Shown here: one piece after another, positions 27,765 to 36,669 of the stretch
How the letters are laid out: each line of letters starts with the position of its first letter
Position numbering within the stretch: the first letter of the stretch is position 1
Origin: SKKY01 sp965228015
Lineage (GTDB): Bacteria > Bacillota > Peptococcia > Peptococcales > SKKY01
Assembly (NCBI GenBank): GCA_965228015.1
Contig: OZ245787.1
Coordinates: 1,054,001-1,118,000, forward strand
Direction: 5' to 3'
Length of the DNA: 64,000 nucleotides
The notes under the pieces: generated by a model
Seen by the model: only the letters and a program-made list of their open reading frames with translations
The model's database searches: none
Told to the model about the DNA's origin: nothing
Program-made: the position numbers and the translations under genes

Positions 27765-29888
27765 TTATTTTTCTTCTGTTTTATTGTTGTCTGTAAGGGT
27801 CGCTTTGTGCGAAAGATTTACTCTTCCCTGTTTGTCGATTTCAATTACTTTAACTTCAAGCTTGTCCCCTTCTTTAACAACATCTTCAACTTTATTTACT
27901 CTTTCTTTTGCCAGATGTGATATATGAACTAAGCCCTCTTTACCTGGAAGAACTTCTACAAATGCTCCAAAGTTCATAAGACGTTTTACTGTTCCCATAT
28001 AAGTTTTGCCTACCTCAACTTCTTGAGTAAGCTCTTTAATCATTCTAACTGCATGAGCAGATTTTTCCTGATCAGAAGATACAATAAATACAGTACCATC
28101 ATCTTCTATATCAATCTTAACACCAGTAACTTCAACAATTTTCTTAATTATTTTTCCTCCAGGACCAATTATATCTCTGATCTTATCTGGATGAACTTTT
28201 AAAGTAATAATTCTTGGAGCGTAAGGTGAGAGTTCTTTTCTTGACTCTGGAATAACAGCAAGCATCTTATCAAGAATAAATAGTCTTCCCTTTAATGCCT
28301 GAGTTAAAGCCTGCTCAAGAATCTCTCTGCTTAACCCATCAACTTTAATATCCATTTGAATTGCAGTTACTCCGTCTTTTGTACCCGCAACCTTAAAGTC
28401 CATATCTCCAAGAGCGTCTTCCATACCTTGGATATCAGTCAGAATAGCAAAATTTTCCCCTTGTTTAACAAGACCCATTGCAATACCTGCAACCGGCTTC
28501 TTAATTGGAACACCTGCATCCATAAGCGATAAAGCACTTCCACACACTGAAGCTTGAGAAGTGGAACCGTTTGATTCAAAACAATCAGAAACAATTCTAA
28601 TTGTGTACGGGAATTCTTCAGGACTTGGAATTACTGGCTCAAGTGCTCTCTCTGCCAATGCTCCGTGTCCAATCTCTCTTCTTCCTGGTGAACGCATAGG
28701 TCTTGCTTCTCCAACGCTGAAAGGTGGGAAATTGTAGTGGTGAATATATCTTTTTGATTCTTCAGTACCAATACCATCAATAATTTGTTCTTCTCCCAGA
28801 ACTCCTAAAGCAACAACAGAAAGTACTTGTGTCTGACCTCTTGTGAATAAACCTGAACCATGTGGTCTTGGAAGAACTCCGACTTCACATGTAATAGGTC
28901 TGATTTCATCAGTTGCTCTTCCATCTGGTCTGATTTTTTCAACTGTAATTAATTTTCTTACAATTTCTTTTGTAAGATAAGCAAAAATACCTTTAATTTC
29001 TTTTTCATTATCAGGATATTCTTCTTTTAAAGTTTCTAAAAGCTCATCTCTGACTTTTTTGATTTCATCTTCTCTGCCTTGTTTGTCAGGTGTCTTTACT
29101 GCTTCATAAAGTTTTTCATATGATATATTCCTTACTTTTTCAACCAGTGTTTCTGAAGGAAGAGCCAGTTTTGGAATTTCTTTTTCTTTTGCAAGTCCCA
29201 TTTCCAAAGCTTCTTTTCTGAAGTCTTCAATAAATGCAATAATCTTTTTAATCTCATCATGTCCAGTTAAAATAGCCTCAAGAATTTTGGCTTCCGGAAC
29301 TTCATTTGCACCTGCTTCAACCATCATAACAGCTTCTTTTGTACCAGCAACAACAAGGTGTAAATCTGAATTCTCAGATTGCTCTCTGTTAGGGTTTACA
29401 ACAAGTTCACCATCAACAAGACCTATAATTACTGCACCAATTGGTTCCTGAAAAGGAATTTGAGATATGTGTAGTGCCGCTGAAGCACCATTCATCGCAG
29501 CAATTTCTGGTGGGTTTTCCATATCAACAGAAAGAACCATAGCAACAACCTGAACATCGTTTCTGTAACCATCCGGGAACAGAGGACGAATTGGTCTATC
29601 CATAAGACGGCTATTTAAAACCGCTTTTTCACTTGGACGACCTTCTCTTTTAATAAATCCACCTGGGATTTTACCTGCGGCATAAAGTCTTTCTTCATAA
29701 TCGCAAGTTAAAGGGAAAAAATCCAACCCTTCTTTAGGCTCTTTTGAACCTGTTGCAGTAGCATTTACAACAGTTTCTCCATAAGTAACTAAAACAGATC
29801 CACTTGCCTGTTTTGCTAAGCGGCCAGTTTCAAATATCATTTCTCTGCCGCCTACCATAAGCCCTTTTCTTAAAATATTTTGACTCAT
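27765..29888 (-). CDS. pnp: Polyribonucleotide nucleotidyltransferase (PNPase)
   Basis: 707 residues, normal length. Phosphorolytic 3'-5' exoribonuclease of the RNA degradosome. Two RNase PH domains (GRPSEKAVLNSRLMDRPIRP; SVGEARPMRSPGRREIGHGALAERAL), a KH domain (IRDIIGPGGKIIKKI) and an S1 domain (GKTYMGTVKRLMNFGAFVEVLPGKEGLVHISHLA) follow in the expected order. It follows rpsO as in most bacteria. An ISL3 element now separates it from its terminator, but the coding region is intact. Confidence 0.98.
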   Translation of the reverse strand: MSQNILRKGLMVGGREMIFETGRLAKQASGSVLVTYGETVVNATATGSKEPKEGLDFFPLTCDYEERLYAAGKIPGGFIKREGRPSEKAVLNSRLMDRPIRPLFPDGYRNDVQVVAMVLSVDMENPPEIAAMNGASAALHISQIPFQEPIGAVIIGLVDGELVVNPNREQSENSDLHLVVAGTKEAVMMVEAGANEVPEAKILEAILTGHDEIKKIIAFIEDFRKEALEMGLAKEKEIPKLALPSETLVEKVRNISYEKLYEAVKTPDKQGREDEIKKVRDELLETLKEEYPDNEKEIKGIFAYLTKEIVRKLITVEKIRPDGRATDEIRPITCEVGVLPRPHGSGLFTRGQTQVLSVVALGVLGEEQIIDGIGTEESKRYIHHYNFPPFSVGEARPMRSPGRREIGHGALAERALEPVIPSPEEFPYTIRIVSDCFESNGSTSQASVCGSALSLMDAGVPIKKPVAGIAMGLVKQGENFAILTDIQGMEDALGDMDFKVAGTKDGVTAIQMDIKVDGLSREILEQALTQALKGRLFILDKMLAVIPESRKELSPYAPRIITLKVHPDKIRDIIGPGGKIIKKIVEVTGVKIDIEDDGTVFIVSSDQEKSAHAVRMIKELTQEVEVGKTYMGTVKRLMNFGAFVEVLPGKEGLVHISHLAKERVNKVEDVVKEGDKLEVKVIEIDKQGRVNLSHKATLTDNNKTEEK

Positions 29889-29906
29889 TTTATTTCCTCC
29901 TAATAA

Positions 29907-29930
29907 AAAGAGCGGTGCATACCGCTCTTT
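29907..29930 (-). terminator. Hairpin between rpsO and pnp
   Basis: AAAGAGCGGT / ACCGCTCTTT with a 4-nt loop followed by TTATTAGG on the minus strand. Intercistronic terminator or processing stem, just upstream of the pnp GGAGGAAATAA site. Confidence 0.7.
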
Positions 29931-29940
29931 TACAACTATC

Positions 29941-30210
29941 CTATCTGCGAAGTCCTAATTTTGAAATGATTGTACGATATCTGTCGAAATCTTTTTTCTT
30001 AACGTAGTTTAGTAAGTTACGTCTTTTACCAACCATTTTTAATAATCCACAACGTGAGTGGTGATCCTTCTTATGCATTTTTAAATGTTCTGTCAAATAG
30101 TTAATTCTGTCTGTAAGCATTGCGATCTGAACTTCAGGTGACCCTGTGTCAGTTTCGTGAGCTTTATACTCCTGAATAATCGCTGCTTTTTTCTCTTTGT
30201 CTAACGCCAT
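29941..30210 (-). CDS. rpsO: 30S ribosomal protein S15
   Basis: 89 residues, exact family length. Binds the central domain of 16S rRNA. Signatures: HETDTGSPEVQIAMLTDRINYLTEHLK, KKDHHSRCGLLKMVGKRRNLLNYV, ending RYRTIISKLGLRR. GGAGGTG lies upstream of the ATG. A 99-bp gap to ribF may hold its own promoter and an S15 leader; I cannot see a defined leader structure. Confidence 0.98.
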   Translation of the reverse strand: MALDKEKKAAIIQEYKAHETDTGSPEVQIAMLTDRINYLTEHLKMHKKDHHSRCGLLKMVGKRRNLLNYVKKKDFDRYRTIISKLGLRR

Positions 30211-30309
30211 TATTTACACCTCCAAAATTTGTCCCTGAACCAGGAAAGAAGTCGGCGTGTCTACTTTCTTAGTAAAGGTTTCTTCAACTTGTAATTATAT
30301 ATAATTATG

Positions 30310-31230
30310 TCATTTTAGGCAATATTTTTTTATAACCCTTCTGACATCATTATCAATTTGATTTGTTAATTCTTCTAAAGAAAAGAATTTTTTTTCATCT
30401 CTTATTTTTTCCAAAAAATAAAGCGAAACATTTTTTCCATAAATATTCTCCTGGAAATTTATAATATGGGCTTCTATTTCCACAATATTATTTTCCTTCA
30501 CTGTTGGCTTAATACCAACATTAGCTATACCAGTGTATTCTTTACCATCAAAAAAAACTTTTACTGCATATACTCCATTTCCCGGAACTAATTGCTCTTT
30601 ATCATAATTAATATTTGCAGTAGGAAACTCAATATCTCTGCCTACTTGCTTCCCTGGAATTACTTCGCCTGATATTTTCGGATAATATCCTAAAAAGTCT
30701 TTTGCCTTTTCAATTTCTCCAGCTAAACAGTATCCCCTAATTAAAGTGCTGCTAACTTTCAAACCTGAAACTTCAACTGGGGGAACAATAATAACTTCGA
30801 TATCAAACTTTTTTGCAGATTCAAGCAAAGTTTCTGCATTTCCTTCACGGTCTTTCCCAAAAAGAAAATCAAAACCCACTACAACTATTTTTGCATTTAA
30901 TTTTCTGTAAAGAATATTTTCTACAAAAGAATCCTTTGATAAACATGCTATTTCATTATTAAACTCAAGAATAACCAGAGCATCCGCACCAAGAGCTTTA
31001 ATATTTTTATATTTCTCTTCCAAAGTATTAATATACTTTAAATCTCCATTAAAAAAATTTCTCGGGTGAGGATAAAAAGATACTACATAACTTGGCATTT
31101 TCATTTTTTTGCCTAAAAAAACTGCTTTAGAAATCAATTCTCTATGCCCTAAATGAACGCCATCGAAATTTCCTATTGTAACTATTTTTTTTGAATAATC
31201 TATATTATCTAAACCATGAAAAATTTCCAA
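30310..31230 (-). CDS. ribF: Bifunctional riboflavin kinase / FAD synthetase
   Basis: About 306 residues. Makes FMN and FAD from riboflavin. N-terminal adenylyltransferase with TIGNFDGVHLGH and VGFDFLFGKDREG; C-terminal flavokinase with GKQVGRDIEFPTANI and ANVGIKPTV, IEAHII. TTG 31230 (LEIFHGL) is better spaced from the GAGG site than the upstream TTG at 31245. It directly follows truB. Confidence 0.95.
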   Translation of the reverse strand: MEIFHGLDNIDYSKKIVTIGNFDGVHLGHRELISKAVFLGKKMKMPSYVVSFYPHPRNFFNGDLKYINTLEEKYKNIKALGADALVILEFNNEIACLSKDSFVENILYRKLNAKIVVVGFDFLFGKDREGNAETLLESAKKFDIEVIIVPPVEVSGLKVSSTLIRGYCLAGEIEKAKDFLGYYPKISGEVIPGKQVGRDIEFPTANINYDKEQLVPGNGVYAVKVFFDGKEYTGIANVGIKPTVKENNIVEIEAHIINFQENIYGKNVSLYFLEKIRDEKKFFSLEELTNQIDNDVRRVIKKYCLK

Positions 31231-31245
31231 TAATATCAACCTCAA

Positions 31246-32124
31246 TTAAACAAATACTTTCTTGGGTTTCAGCACTCGGAACTCCAATGTTCCAAGACCA
31301 ATTATAGATCCATCAAAAGCAATTATTTTTACCATTTCAGAATCTTTTAATTCTTTATAATTATCTTCATCAATATAAACAAAATTACCTAAAGAAGCTT
31401 TTTGGCTCTTTACTTCGTCCAGATGAATCGAAATAAAGTCAGGAATAGCTTCATCAATACTGACAAGATATTTCTCCAAGTCATTTTCCTGAAGTGTTTC
31501 AAGAGAAACAGCTTTTTCCGATGTAAAATTACCACTTTTTGTCCTGATCAGGCTGGTTAAATGTCCACAGGCACCCATTTCCTTGGCTAAATCCCTTGCC
31601 AGAGATCTGATATAAGTACCTTTACTGCAGCAAACCCTTATTCTAAATTTTTCTTTTTCAAAAGAAAGAAGCTGAATATCATAAATCGATACATTTCTTC
31701 CAGGTAAATCAAAATCTATTCCTTCTCTTGCATATTTATAAAGAGGCTTTCCATCTTTTTTGATAGCAGAATACATTGGAGGAATCTGAACTATATCTCC
31801 AAGGAATTTTTTAAATAGATTTTGAAACATAGATTCCTTTATTTCCGGGACTGAACATTCTCTAATTACTTCACCTTCGGCATCCAGAGTATCTGTTTCC
31901 GAACCTAAAGTTACTTCGGCAATATATTCTTTTTCTTCTCCCGTAAGATATTCTGCTATTCTGGTAGCTTTCCCCAGACAAACAGGAAGGACGCCCTCAG
32001 CCATTGGATCTAATATCCCTGTGTGCCCAACTTTCTTCATTCCTGCTATTTTTCTGACTTTACTTACTACATCGTGAGATGTATATCCTTTGGATTTATA
32101 TATATTTAATACACCGTTAACCAT
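31246..32124 (-). CDS. truB: tRNA pseudouridine(55) synthase
   Basis: 292 residues. Converts U55 of the T-loop to pseudouridine. NGVLNIYKSKGYTSHDVV, the catalytic aspartate in GHTGILDPMAEGVLPVCLG, CSKGTYIRSLARDLA and a C-terminal PUA-like segment are seen. It overlaps nrnA by 8 bp, so it is coupled to it. Confidence 0.96.
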   Translation of the reverse strand: MVNGVLNIYKSKGYTSHDVVSKVRKIAGMKKVGHTGILDPMAEGVLPVCLGKATRIAEYLTGEEKEYIAEVTLGSETDTLDAEGEVIRECSVPEIKESMFQNLFKKFLGDIVQIPPMYSAIKKDGKPLYKYAREGIDFDLPGRNVSIYDIQLLSFEKEKFRIRVCCSKGTYIRSLARDLAKEMGACGHLTSLIRTKSGNFTSEKAVSLETLQENDLEKYLVSIDEAIPDFISIHLDEVKSQKASLGNFVYIDEDNYKELKDSEMVKIIAFDGSIIGLGTLEFRVLKPKKVFV

Positions 32125-33064
32125 TATTCAATTCCTTTTTCAATACTGTAATAACCTTTTTTTCAGCTTCTTCAAGGGTTCCTGAAATTTCGAATCCTGC
32201 AGCTCTTTTGTGACCACCGCCGCCAAAAACTTCCGCCACCTTACTTACGTCAATTATCTTTTTTGAGCGAAGACTGCCTTTAATTTTTCCATCTTCTCTC
32301 TCTTTAAGCAATAGAGCAACTTCAACATCTTTTATATTTCTAATATGGCCAACAACACCTTCAGTTTCTTCTTCCTTGGCTCCAATATCATTAATAAATG
32401 AGTATGGAATTTTTGTCCAGGCCAAAAGGTTATCACAAGCAAAGTTTACTTCCTGATAAGCATATTTTGTTAATTTAAACCTTTTTAAAGAAACCCCTTC
32501 AAAAAAGCTTTCTCTAAGTCCATCTGTATCAGCACCTAAATTTATCAGATCTGCTGCAATTAAGTGGGTATCTGCTGTAGTATTCGAATACATAAAGGAA
32601 CCCGTATCTGCGCTTACAGCAGTATAAAGGCATGTGGCTACATCCTTATCTATTGTAATACCTATTTCATTAAGCAATCGATAAATAATCTCTCCTGTTG
32701 AGGCTGCTTTAATATCAATATAATTATATTTTGCAAAGTTATCATTACTTACGTGATGATCTATATTTATTGTTTTTCCTTCTGGAACTAAAATTCCTGG
32801 CCTGTTCTTGTCAGCGCAATCTACATAGATTACAAGATAATCCGAAAGATTTTCACCATTATAAATTTTTATACTTCCAGAGCCAGGAAGGAAAAAGAGA
32901 TATTCAGGAATTTCACCAACGTTGTATGAAAATACTTCCTTTCCCTCTTTTTCCATTGCCAAAGCAAGGGCAAGCTGAGACCCCACAGCATCCCCGTCAG
33001 GGTCTTTGTGAGATATAACTGCTATTTTTTTTGCCTCTTTTATTATCTCAGCTATTTTCTTCAT
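32117..33064 (-). CDS. nrnA: Bifunctional oligoribonuclease / pAp phosphatase NrnA
   Basis: 315 residues, DHH/DHHA1 family. Degrades nanoRNA and pAp. Metal ligands in ISHKDPDGDAVGSQ, IYVDCADKNRPG and NIDHHVSND; the C-terminal DHHA1 domain shows GSLRSKKIIDVSKVAEVFGGGGHKRAAGFEI. It sits between rbfA (17-bp overlap) and truB, as is common in Firmicutes. Confidence 0.95.
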   Translation of the reverse strand: MKKIAEIIKEAKKIAVISHKDPDGDAVGSQLALALAMEKEGKEVFSYNVGEIPEYLFFLPGSGSIKIYNGENLSDYLVIYVDCADKNRPGILVPEGKTINIDHHVSNDNFAKYNYIDIKAASTGEIIYRLLNEIGITIDKDVATCLYTAVSADTGSFMYSNTTADTHLIAADLINLGADTDGLRESFFEGVSLKRFKLTKYAYQEVNFACDNLLAWTKIPYSFINDIGAKEEETEGVVGHIRNIKDVEVALLLKEREDGKIKGSLRSKKIIDVSKVAEVFGGGGHKRAAGFEISGTLEEAEKKVITVLKKELNNG

Positions 33065-33407
33065 TTTTCTTTGACTCCTTATTTAAGTCTGCAAGAATTT
33101 TTTCAATTTTGGCTCCATATTCAAGGGATTCATCTTTTTCAAAAAGAAGTTCCGGAGTGATTCTGGTAGTCATCTTTTGAGAAAGTTCTTTTCTAATAAA
33201 ACCTGCAGCTTTTTTTAAAGAATCAAGCAATTCAGGATTCCCACCTGCGCTAATATATATTTTTGCATAACTTAAGTCATTAGTTAGTTCAACCCCTGTT
33301 ACTACTACCTTTTCACGGATAGCAGGGTCTTTTACTTTTGTACTAATAATAAAAGAAACATCTCTTCTTACTTCCTCTTGCAATCTTTTATTTCTGTGTC
33401 CAGCCAT
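33048..33407 (-). CDS. rbfA: Ribosome-binding factor A
   Basis: 119 residues with a KH-like fold. Helps 16S rRNA 5'-end maturation on the 30S subunit. MAGHRNKRLQEEVRRDVSFII, the DLSYAKIYISAGG strand and ITPELLFEKDESLEYGAKIEKIL are family-typical. It follows infB by 23 bp. Confidence 0.95.
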   Translation of the reverse strand: MAGHRNKRLQEEVRRDVSFIISTKVKDPAIREKVVVTGVELTNDLSYAKIYISAGGNPELLDSLKKAAGFIRKELSQKMTTRITPELLFEKDESLEYGAKIEKILADLNKESKKNEENS

Positions 33408-33430
33408 TTTTTTACCTCACTTTCAAGAGG

Positions 33431-36094
33431 TTATTCTAATTCCCTTTTGATTTCTTGCATTTCATAGGCTTCAAGAATATCCCCTTCTCTGAAATCATTG
33501 TAATTTTTAATACTGATACCACATTCGTATCCCGTTTGAACTTCTTTTACATCATCTTTAAATCTTCTTAATGCATCGATAGCTCCATCAAAAATTACAA
33601 CACTGTCTCTAACTACTCTGACTCTTGCATTTCTGGTAAATTTACCCTCGGTTACATAGGACCCTGCAATATTACCAACCTTTGGAACCCTGATTATCAT
33701 TCTTACTTCAGCAGTTCCAAGATCTTTTTCCTTAATTTCAGGAGAAAGTAAACCAGATAATGCAGCTTTAACATCTTCAATAGCATCATAAATAATTCTG
33801 TATAATCTTATATCAACAGATTCTTTTTCTGCAGCTTTTCTGGAGTTAACATCTGGTCTAACATTAAATCCAATAATTATAGCGTTTGATGCTGATGCAA
33901 GCATAACGTCAGTTTCTTTAATCCCACCAACAGCTGTATGAATAACATTAACCCTTACCTCTTCATTGCTTAATTTATCAAGAGACTGCTTAATTGCTTC
34001 AATAGACCCTTGAACATCAGCTTTAAGAACAATGTTAAGATCTTTAATTTCTCCGTCTTTAATTTTCGCAAAAACATCATCTAAAGTAACTTTATTACCT
34101 TTATTAATATCTTTAATGTGCTTATCTTTTAATTTTCTTTCAACTACAGCCTTAGCAAGTTTCTCATCCTCAGCAACAAGGAATTCATCTCCAGCTTCCG
34201 GAACATCACTTAAACCAAGAACTTCTACTGGTGTAGATGGCCCGGCTTTTTTAATCTTCCTTCCAACATAGTCAAACATAGCCCTTACTTTACCCATAGT
34301 GGTACCTGCAACAAGGAAATCTCCTACATACAAAGTACCTTTTTGTACAAGAACAGTGGCAACGCTTCCTCTGCCCTTATCAAGCTTGGATTCAATAACT
34401 ACTCCACTCGCTCTTCTGTCTGGGTTTGATTTAAGTTCAGCAACTTCAGAAATAAGTATTATCATTTCTAAAAGATTGTCAATTCCCTCACCTGTCATAG
34501 CAGAAACGGGAACCATGATTACATCTCCGCCCCAGTCTTCTGCAACAAGTCCGTGCTCTGTAAGCTCCTGTTTAATTCTGTCTGGATTTGCCCCTGGCTT
34601 ATCTATTTTGTTAATTGCTACAATAATTGGAACTTTTGCTGCTTTTGCGTGGTGAATAGCTTCAATTGTTTGTGGCATAACACCATCATCAGCGGCAACA
34701 ACAAGTATTGAGACATCAGTAATCTGAGCTCCTCTTGCTCTCATTTGAGTAAAAGCTTCGTGACCTGGTGTATCAAGAAAAGTAATCTTTTGTTTCTTTA
34801 TTTCTACCTGATAAGCACCAATATGCTGAGTAATTCCCCCTGCTTCAGTAGCAATTACATTGGCAGAACGAATTTTATCTAATAATGAAGTTTTACCATG
34901 GTCAACGTGTCCCATAATTGTAACTACCGGTGGTCTTGAAACAAGGGATTTTTCTGCATCTTCAATTTCTGCAAATAATCTTTCTTCCTTAGTTTCTCTT
35001 TTCTCAAAAGCAGCACCGAACTCTTCAGCTATTATTTGAATTGTATCTTCATCAAGAGATTGGTTAATAGTCGCCATTATGCCAAGATTCATTAAAGACT
35101 TGATTATTTCTGTAGACTTTTTCCCAAGTTGAGAAGCAAGCTCCTGAACTGTAAGTTCATCTTCAATAACAACGTGTCTTTTAACCTCTGGAGCAGGTAC
35201 ATGAGGTTTTACCTCTTGTCTGTACTGAGGCTTACCTTTTTTCTTGGTAAAAACTTTATCAATAGAAATCTTTTCTTTTTTATCTATACTTTTTACATCT
35301 TTTAACTTATCTCTTTTTCTGTTGCCATAATTTGACTTAACATCTTTTTCAACTTTTTCCGGTGCTGCAGGCTCCGCTCTAAAATCCTTTGCTGGCCCCG
35401 GCTTTTTATTGTCTTGTTTATACGGTGGCTTTCCTCCCCCTTGAGGTCTTCCTGCTCCCTGTCCATAAGCAGGTTTCTGACCACCCTGTTGTCCATAGGC
35501 TGGTTTCTGACCTTGACCATAAGAAGGTCTTTGGCCCTGGCCTTGTTGTGCATACCCTTGCTGGCCAGTCTGCTGTCTGTCCTTATTATACGGAGGTCTC
35601 TGACCCTGGGTTTGCTGCCCAGTCTGTCCACCATGCTGACTAGTTTGTTGTCTGTCTTTATTATAGGGTGGCTTGTTTTGGCTATAGGGAGGTTTGTTAC
35701 CTTTATAGCCTCCTCCTGGCTGTTGCTGTTGCTGATCTCTAAAGCTGGTTGTCTTTCCCTGAGGAGGTCTTTTATTTCTGTCATATTGGGACGACCTTTG
35801 ATCTGCGTTTCTAAAATCTCTGGTTACCCCTTTTGCGGCTTCTGACTTAGGTGCTGGTTTGCTCTCACTAACCTCTTTGGTTTCTTTTACTTCTTTAACC
35901 TCTTTTACCTCTTTAGACGCCTTTTTTTCTACTTTTTTTTCGGTAAAAATTTCCTTTATAGTCCCCACTTCTTTCCCTGACAAAGTGCTCATATGATTTT
36001 TTACGTCAAATCCTTTTGCCTGTAATTTTTCTACTAAATCTTTACTTGGTACGTTTATTTCCTTTGCTATCTCATGTACTCTCAATTTTGACAA
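33431..36094 (-). CDS. infB: Translation initiation factor IF-2 with low-complexity N-terminal insert
   Basis: 887 residues. The TTG start has GGAGGTG 7 nt upstream. IF2_N domain (residues 1-50), then a long Gln/Gly/Asn/Pro/Lys-rich stretch (about 100-235) built from repeats such as RPPYNKDRQQT and QKPAYGQG, a second IF2_N (ELTVQELASQLGKKSTEI), and the GTPase with GHVDHGKTSLL, DTPGHEAF, NKID, followed by domains II-IV. It recruits fMet-tRNA to the 30S subunit. Only the low-complexity segment is unusual. Confidence 0.97.
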   Translation of the reverse strand: MSKLRVHEIAKEINVPSKDLVEKLQAKGFDVKNHMSTLSGKEVGTIKEIFTEKKVEKKASKEVKEVKEVKETKEVSESKPAPKSEAAKGVTRDFRNADQRSSQYDRNKRPPQGKTTSFRDQQQQQPGGGYKGNKPPYSQNKPPYNKDRQQTSQHGGQTGQQTQGQRPPYNKDRQQTGQQGYAQQGQGQRPSYGQGQKPAYGQQGGQKPAYGQGAGRPQGGGKPPYKQDNKKPGPAKDFRAEPAAPEKVEKDVKSNYGNRKRDKLKDVKSIDKKEKISIDKVFTKKKGKPQYRQEVKPHVPAPEVKRHVVIEDELTVQELASQLGKKSTEIIKSLMNLGIMATINQSLDEDTIQIIAEEFGAAFEKRETKEERLFAEIEDAEKSLVSRPPVVTIMGHVDHGKTSLLDKIRSANVIATEAGGITQHIGAYQVEIKKQKITFLDTPGHEAFTQMRARGAQITDVSILVVAADDGVMPQTIEAIHHAKAAKVPIIVAINKIDKPGANPDRIKQELTEHGLVAEDWGGDVIMVPVSAMTGEGIDNLLEMIILISEVAELKSNPDRRASGVVIESKLDKGRGSVATVLVQKGTLYVGDFLVAGTTMGKVRAMFDYVGRKIKKAGPSTPVEVLGLSDVPEAGDEFLVAEDEKLAKAVVERKLKDKHIKDINKGNKVTLDDVFAKIKDGEIKDLNIVLKADVQGSIEAIKQSLDKLSNEEVRVNVIHTAVGGIKETDVMLASASNAIIIGFNVRPDVNSRKAAEKESVDIRLYRIIYDAIEDVKAALSGLLSPEIKEKDLGTAEVRMIIRVPKVGNIAGSYVTEGKFTRNARVRVVRDSVVIFDGAIDALRRFKDDVKEVQTGYECGISIKNYNDFREGDILEAYEMQEIKRELE

Positions 36095-36113
36095 TACCCT
36101 TCACCTCCGAAAA

Positions 36114-36413
36114 CTAGTTAACTATATTTTTAAGCGACTCTGCCATTTTTTCATCAAGAATCCCCACCAGCGAACGTGGTGAAGTCCCAATTGCCCTGCC
36201 CAGACTTTCTTTGTCGCATATTTCAATAAAATCTATATTCATGCTTTTAGCTGTATCTATCCAGTATTTTTTTCTTTTTTCAGGATAATCTTCAGCTATA
36301 ATAAGCAATTTTATTTTATCTTTTTTTAGAAAAGCTTTAACTCCTTCATCACCAGATGTGACATGATTAGCCTTTTTAGCAAAACCCAAAAGAGTTAAAA
36401 ATTTACTGTTCAT
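36114..36413 (-). CDS. ylxQ: YlxQ, L7Ae-family RNA-binding protein
   Basis: 99 residues, L7Ae/L30e fold: LTLLGFAKKANHVTSGDEGVKAFLKK, IKLLIIAEDYPEKRKKYW, SLGRAIGTSPRSLVGILD. Such proteins bind kink-turns; the target of YlxQ is not established. It overlaps ylxR by 11 bp inside the nusA-infB operon. An L7Ae-type protein has been described in the OLE ribonucleoprotein of another bacterium, but nothing here shows that this one plays that part. Confidence 0.88.
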   Translation of the reverse strand: MNSKFLTLLGFAKKANHVTSGDEGVKAFLKKDKIKLLIIAEDYPEKRKKYWIDTAKSMNIDFIEICDKESLGRAIGTSPRSLVGILDEKMAESLKNIVN

Positions 36414-36669
36414 CCTTTAAAATTTCCTCCAATTCATCATATACTTCTTTAGGAACCTCCATTTTAAAGGCTTTTTCAATAATCTTTCCTTTTCTTATTT
36501 TGACAAAACAATCTGGATTTGTACATATATATGCACCTTTACCTGATTTTTTACCTGTGGGGTCATATACAACTTCCCCCTCTGGTGTTCTGACAATCCT
36601 TCTGAGAGCCTTTTTTTCAAACATTTCTCTGCAGGATACACACATTCTCTTAGGAATTTTCTTCGTCAT
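36403..36669 (-). CDS. ylxR: YlxR, RNase P-associated / nucleoid protein
   Basis: 88 residues from ATG 36669, which has GAGGA at proper distance; an upstream in-frame start lacks one. YlxR/RnpM fold: KIPKRMCVSCREMFEKKALRRIVRTPEG and YDPTGKKSGKGAYIC. Homologues bind RNase P RNA and act on transcription. It overlaps the nusA end, in the standard nusA-ylxR-ylxQ-infB order. Confidence 0.93.
   Translation of the reverse strand: MTKKIPKRMCVSCREMFEKKALRRIVRTPEGEVVYDPTGKKSGKGAYICTNPDCFVKIRKGKIIEKAFKMEVPKEVYDELEEILKDEQ

Noticed and set aside
34299..34655. A 118-codon plus-strand frame opposite infB
   Set aside because: It lies entirely over the conserved GTPase domain in antisense, without a start context.
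35302..35845. Long alternative frames on both strands over the 5' half of infB
   Set aside because: They are shadows of the repetitive Gln/Gly-rich IF-2 segment in other frames.
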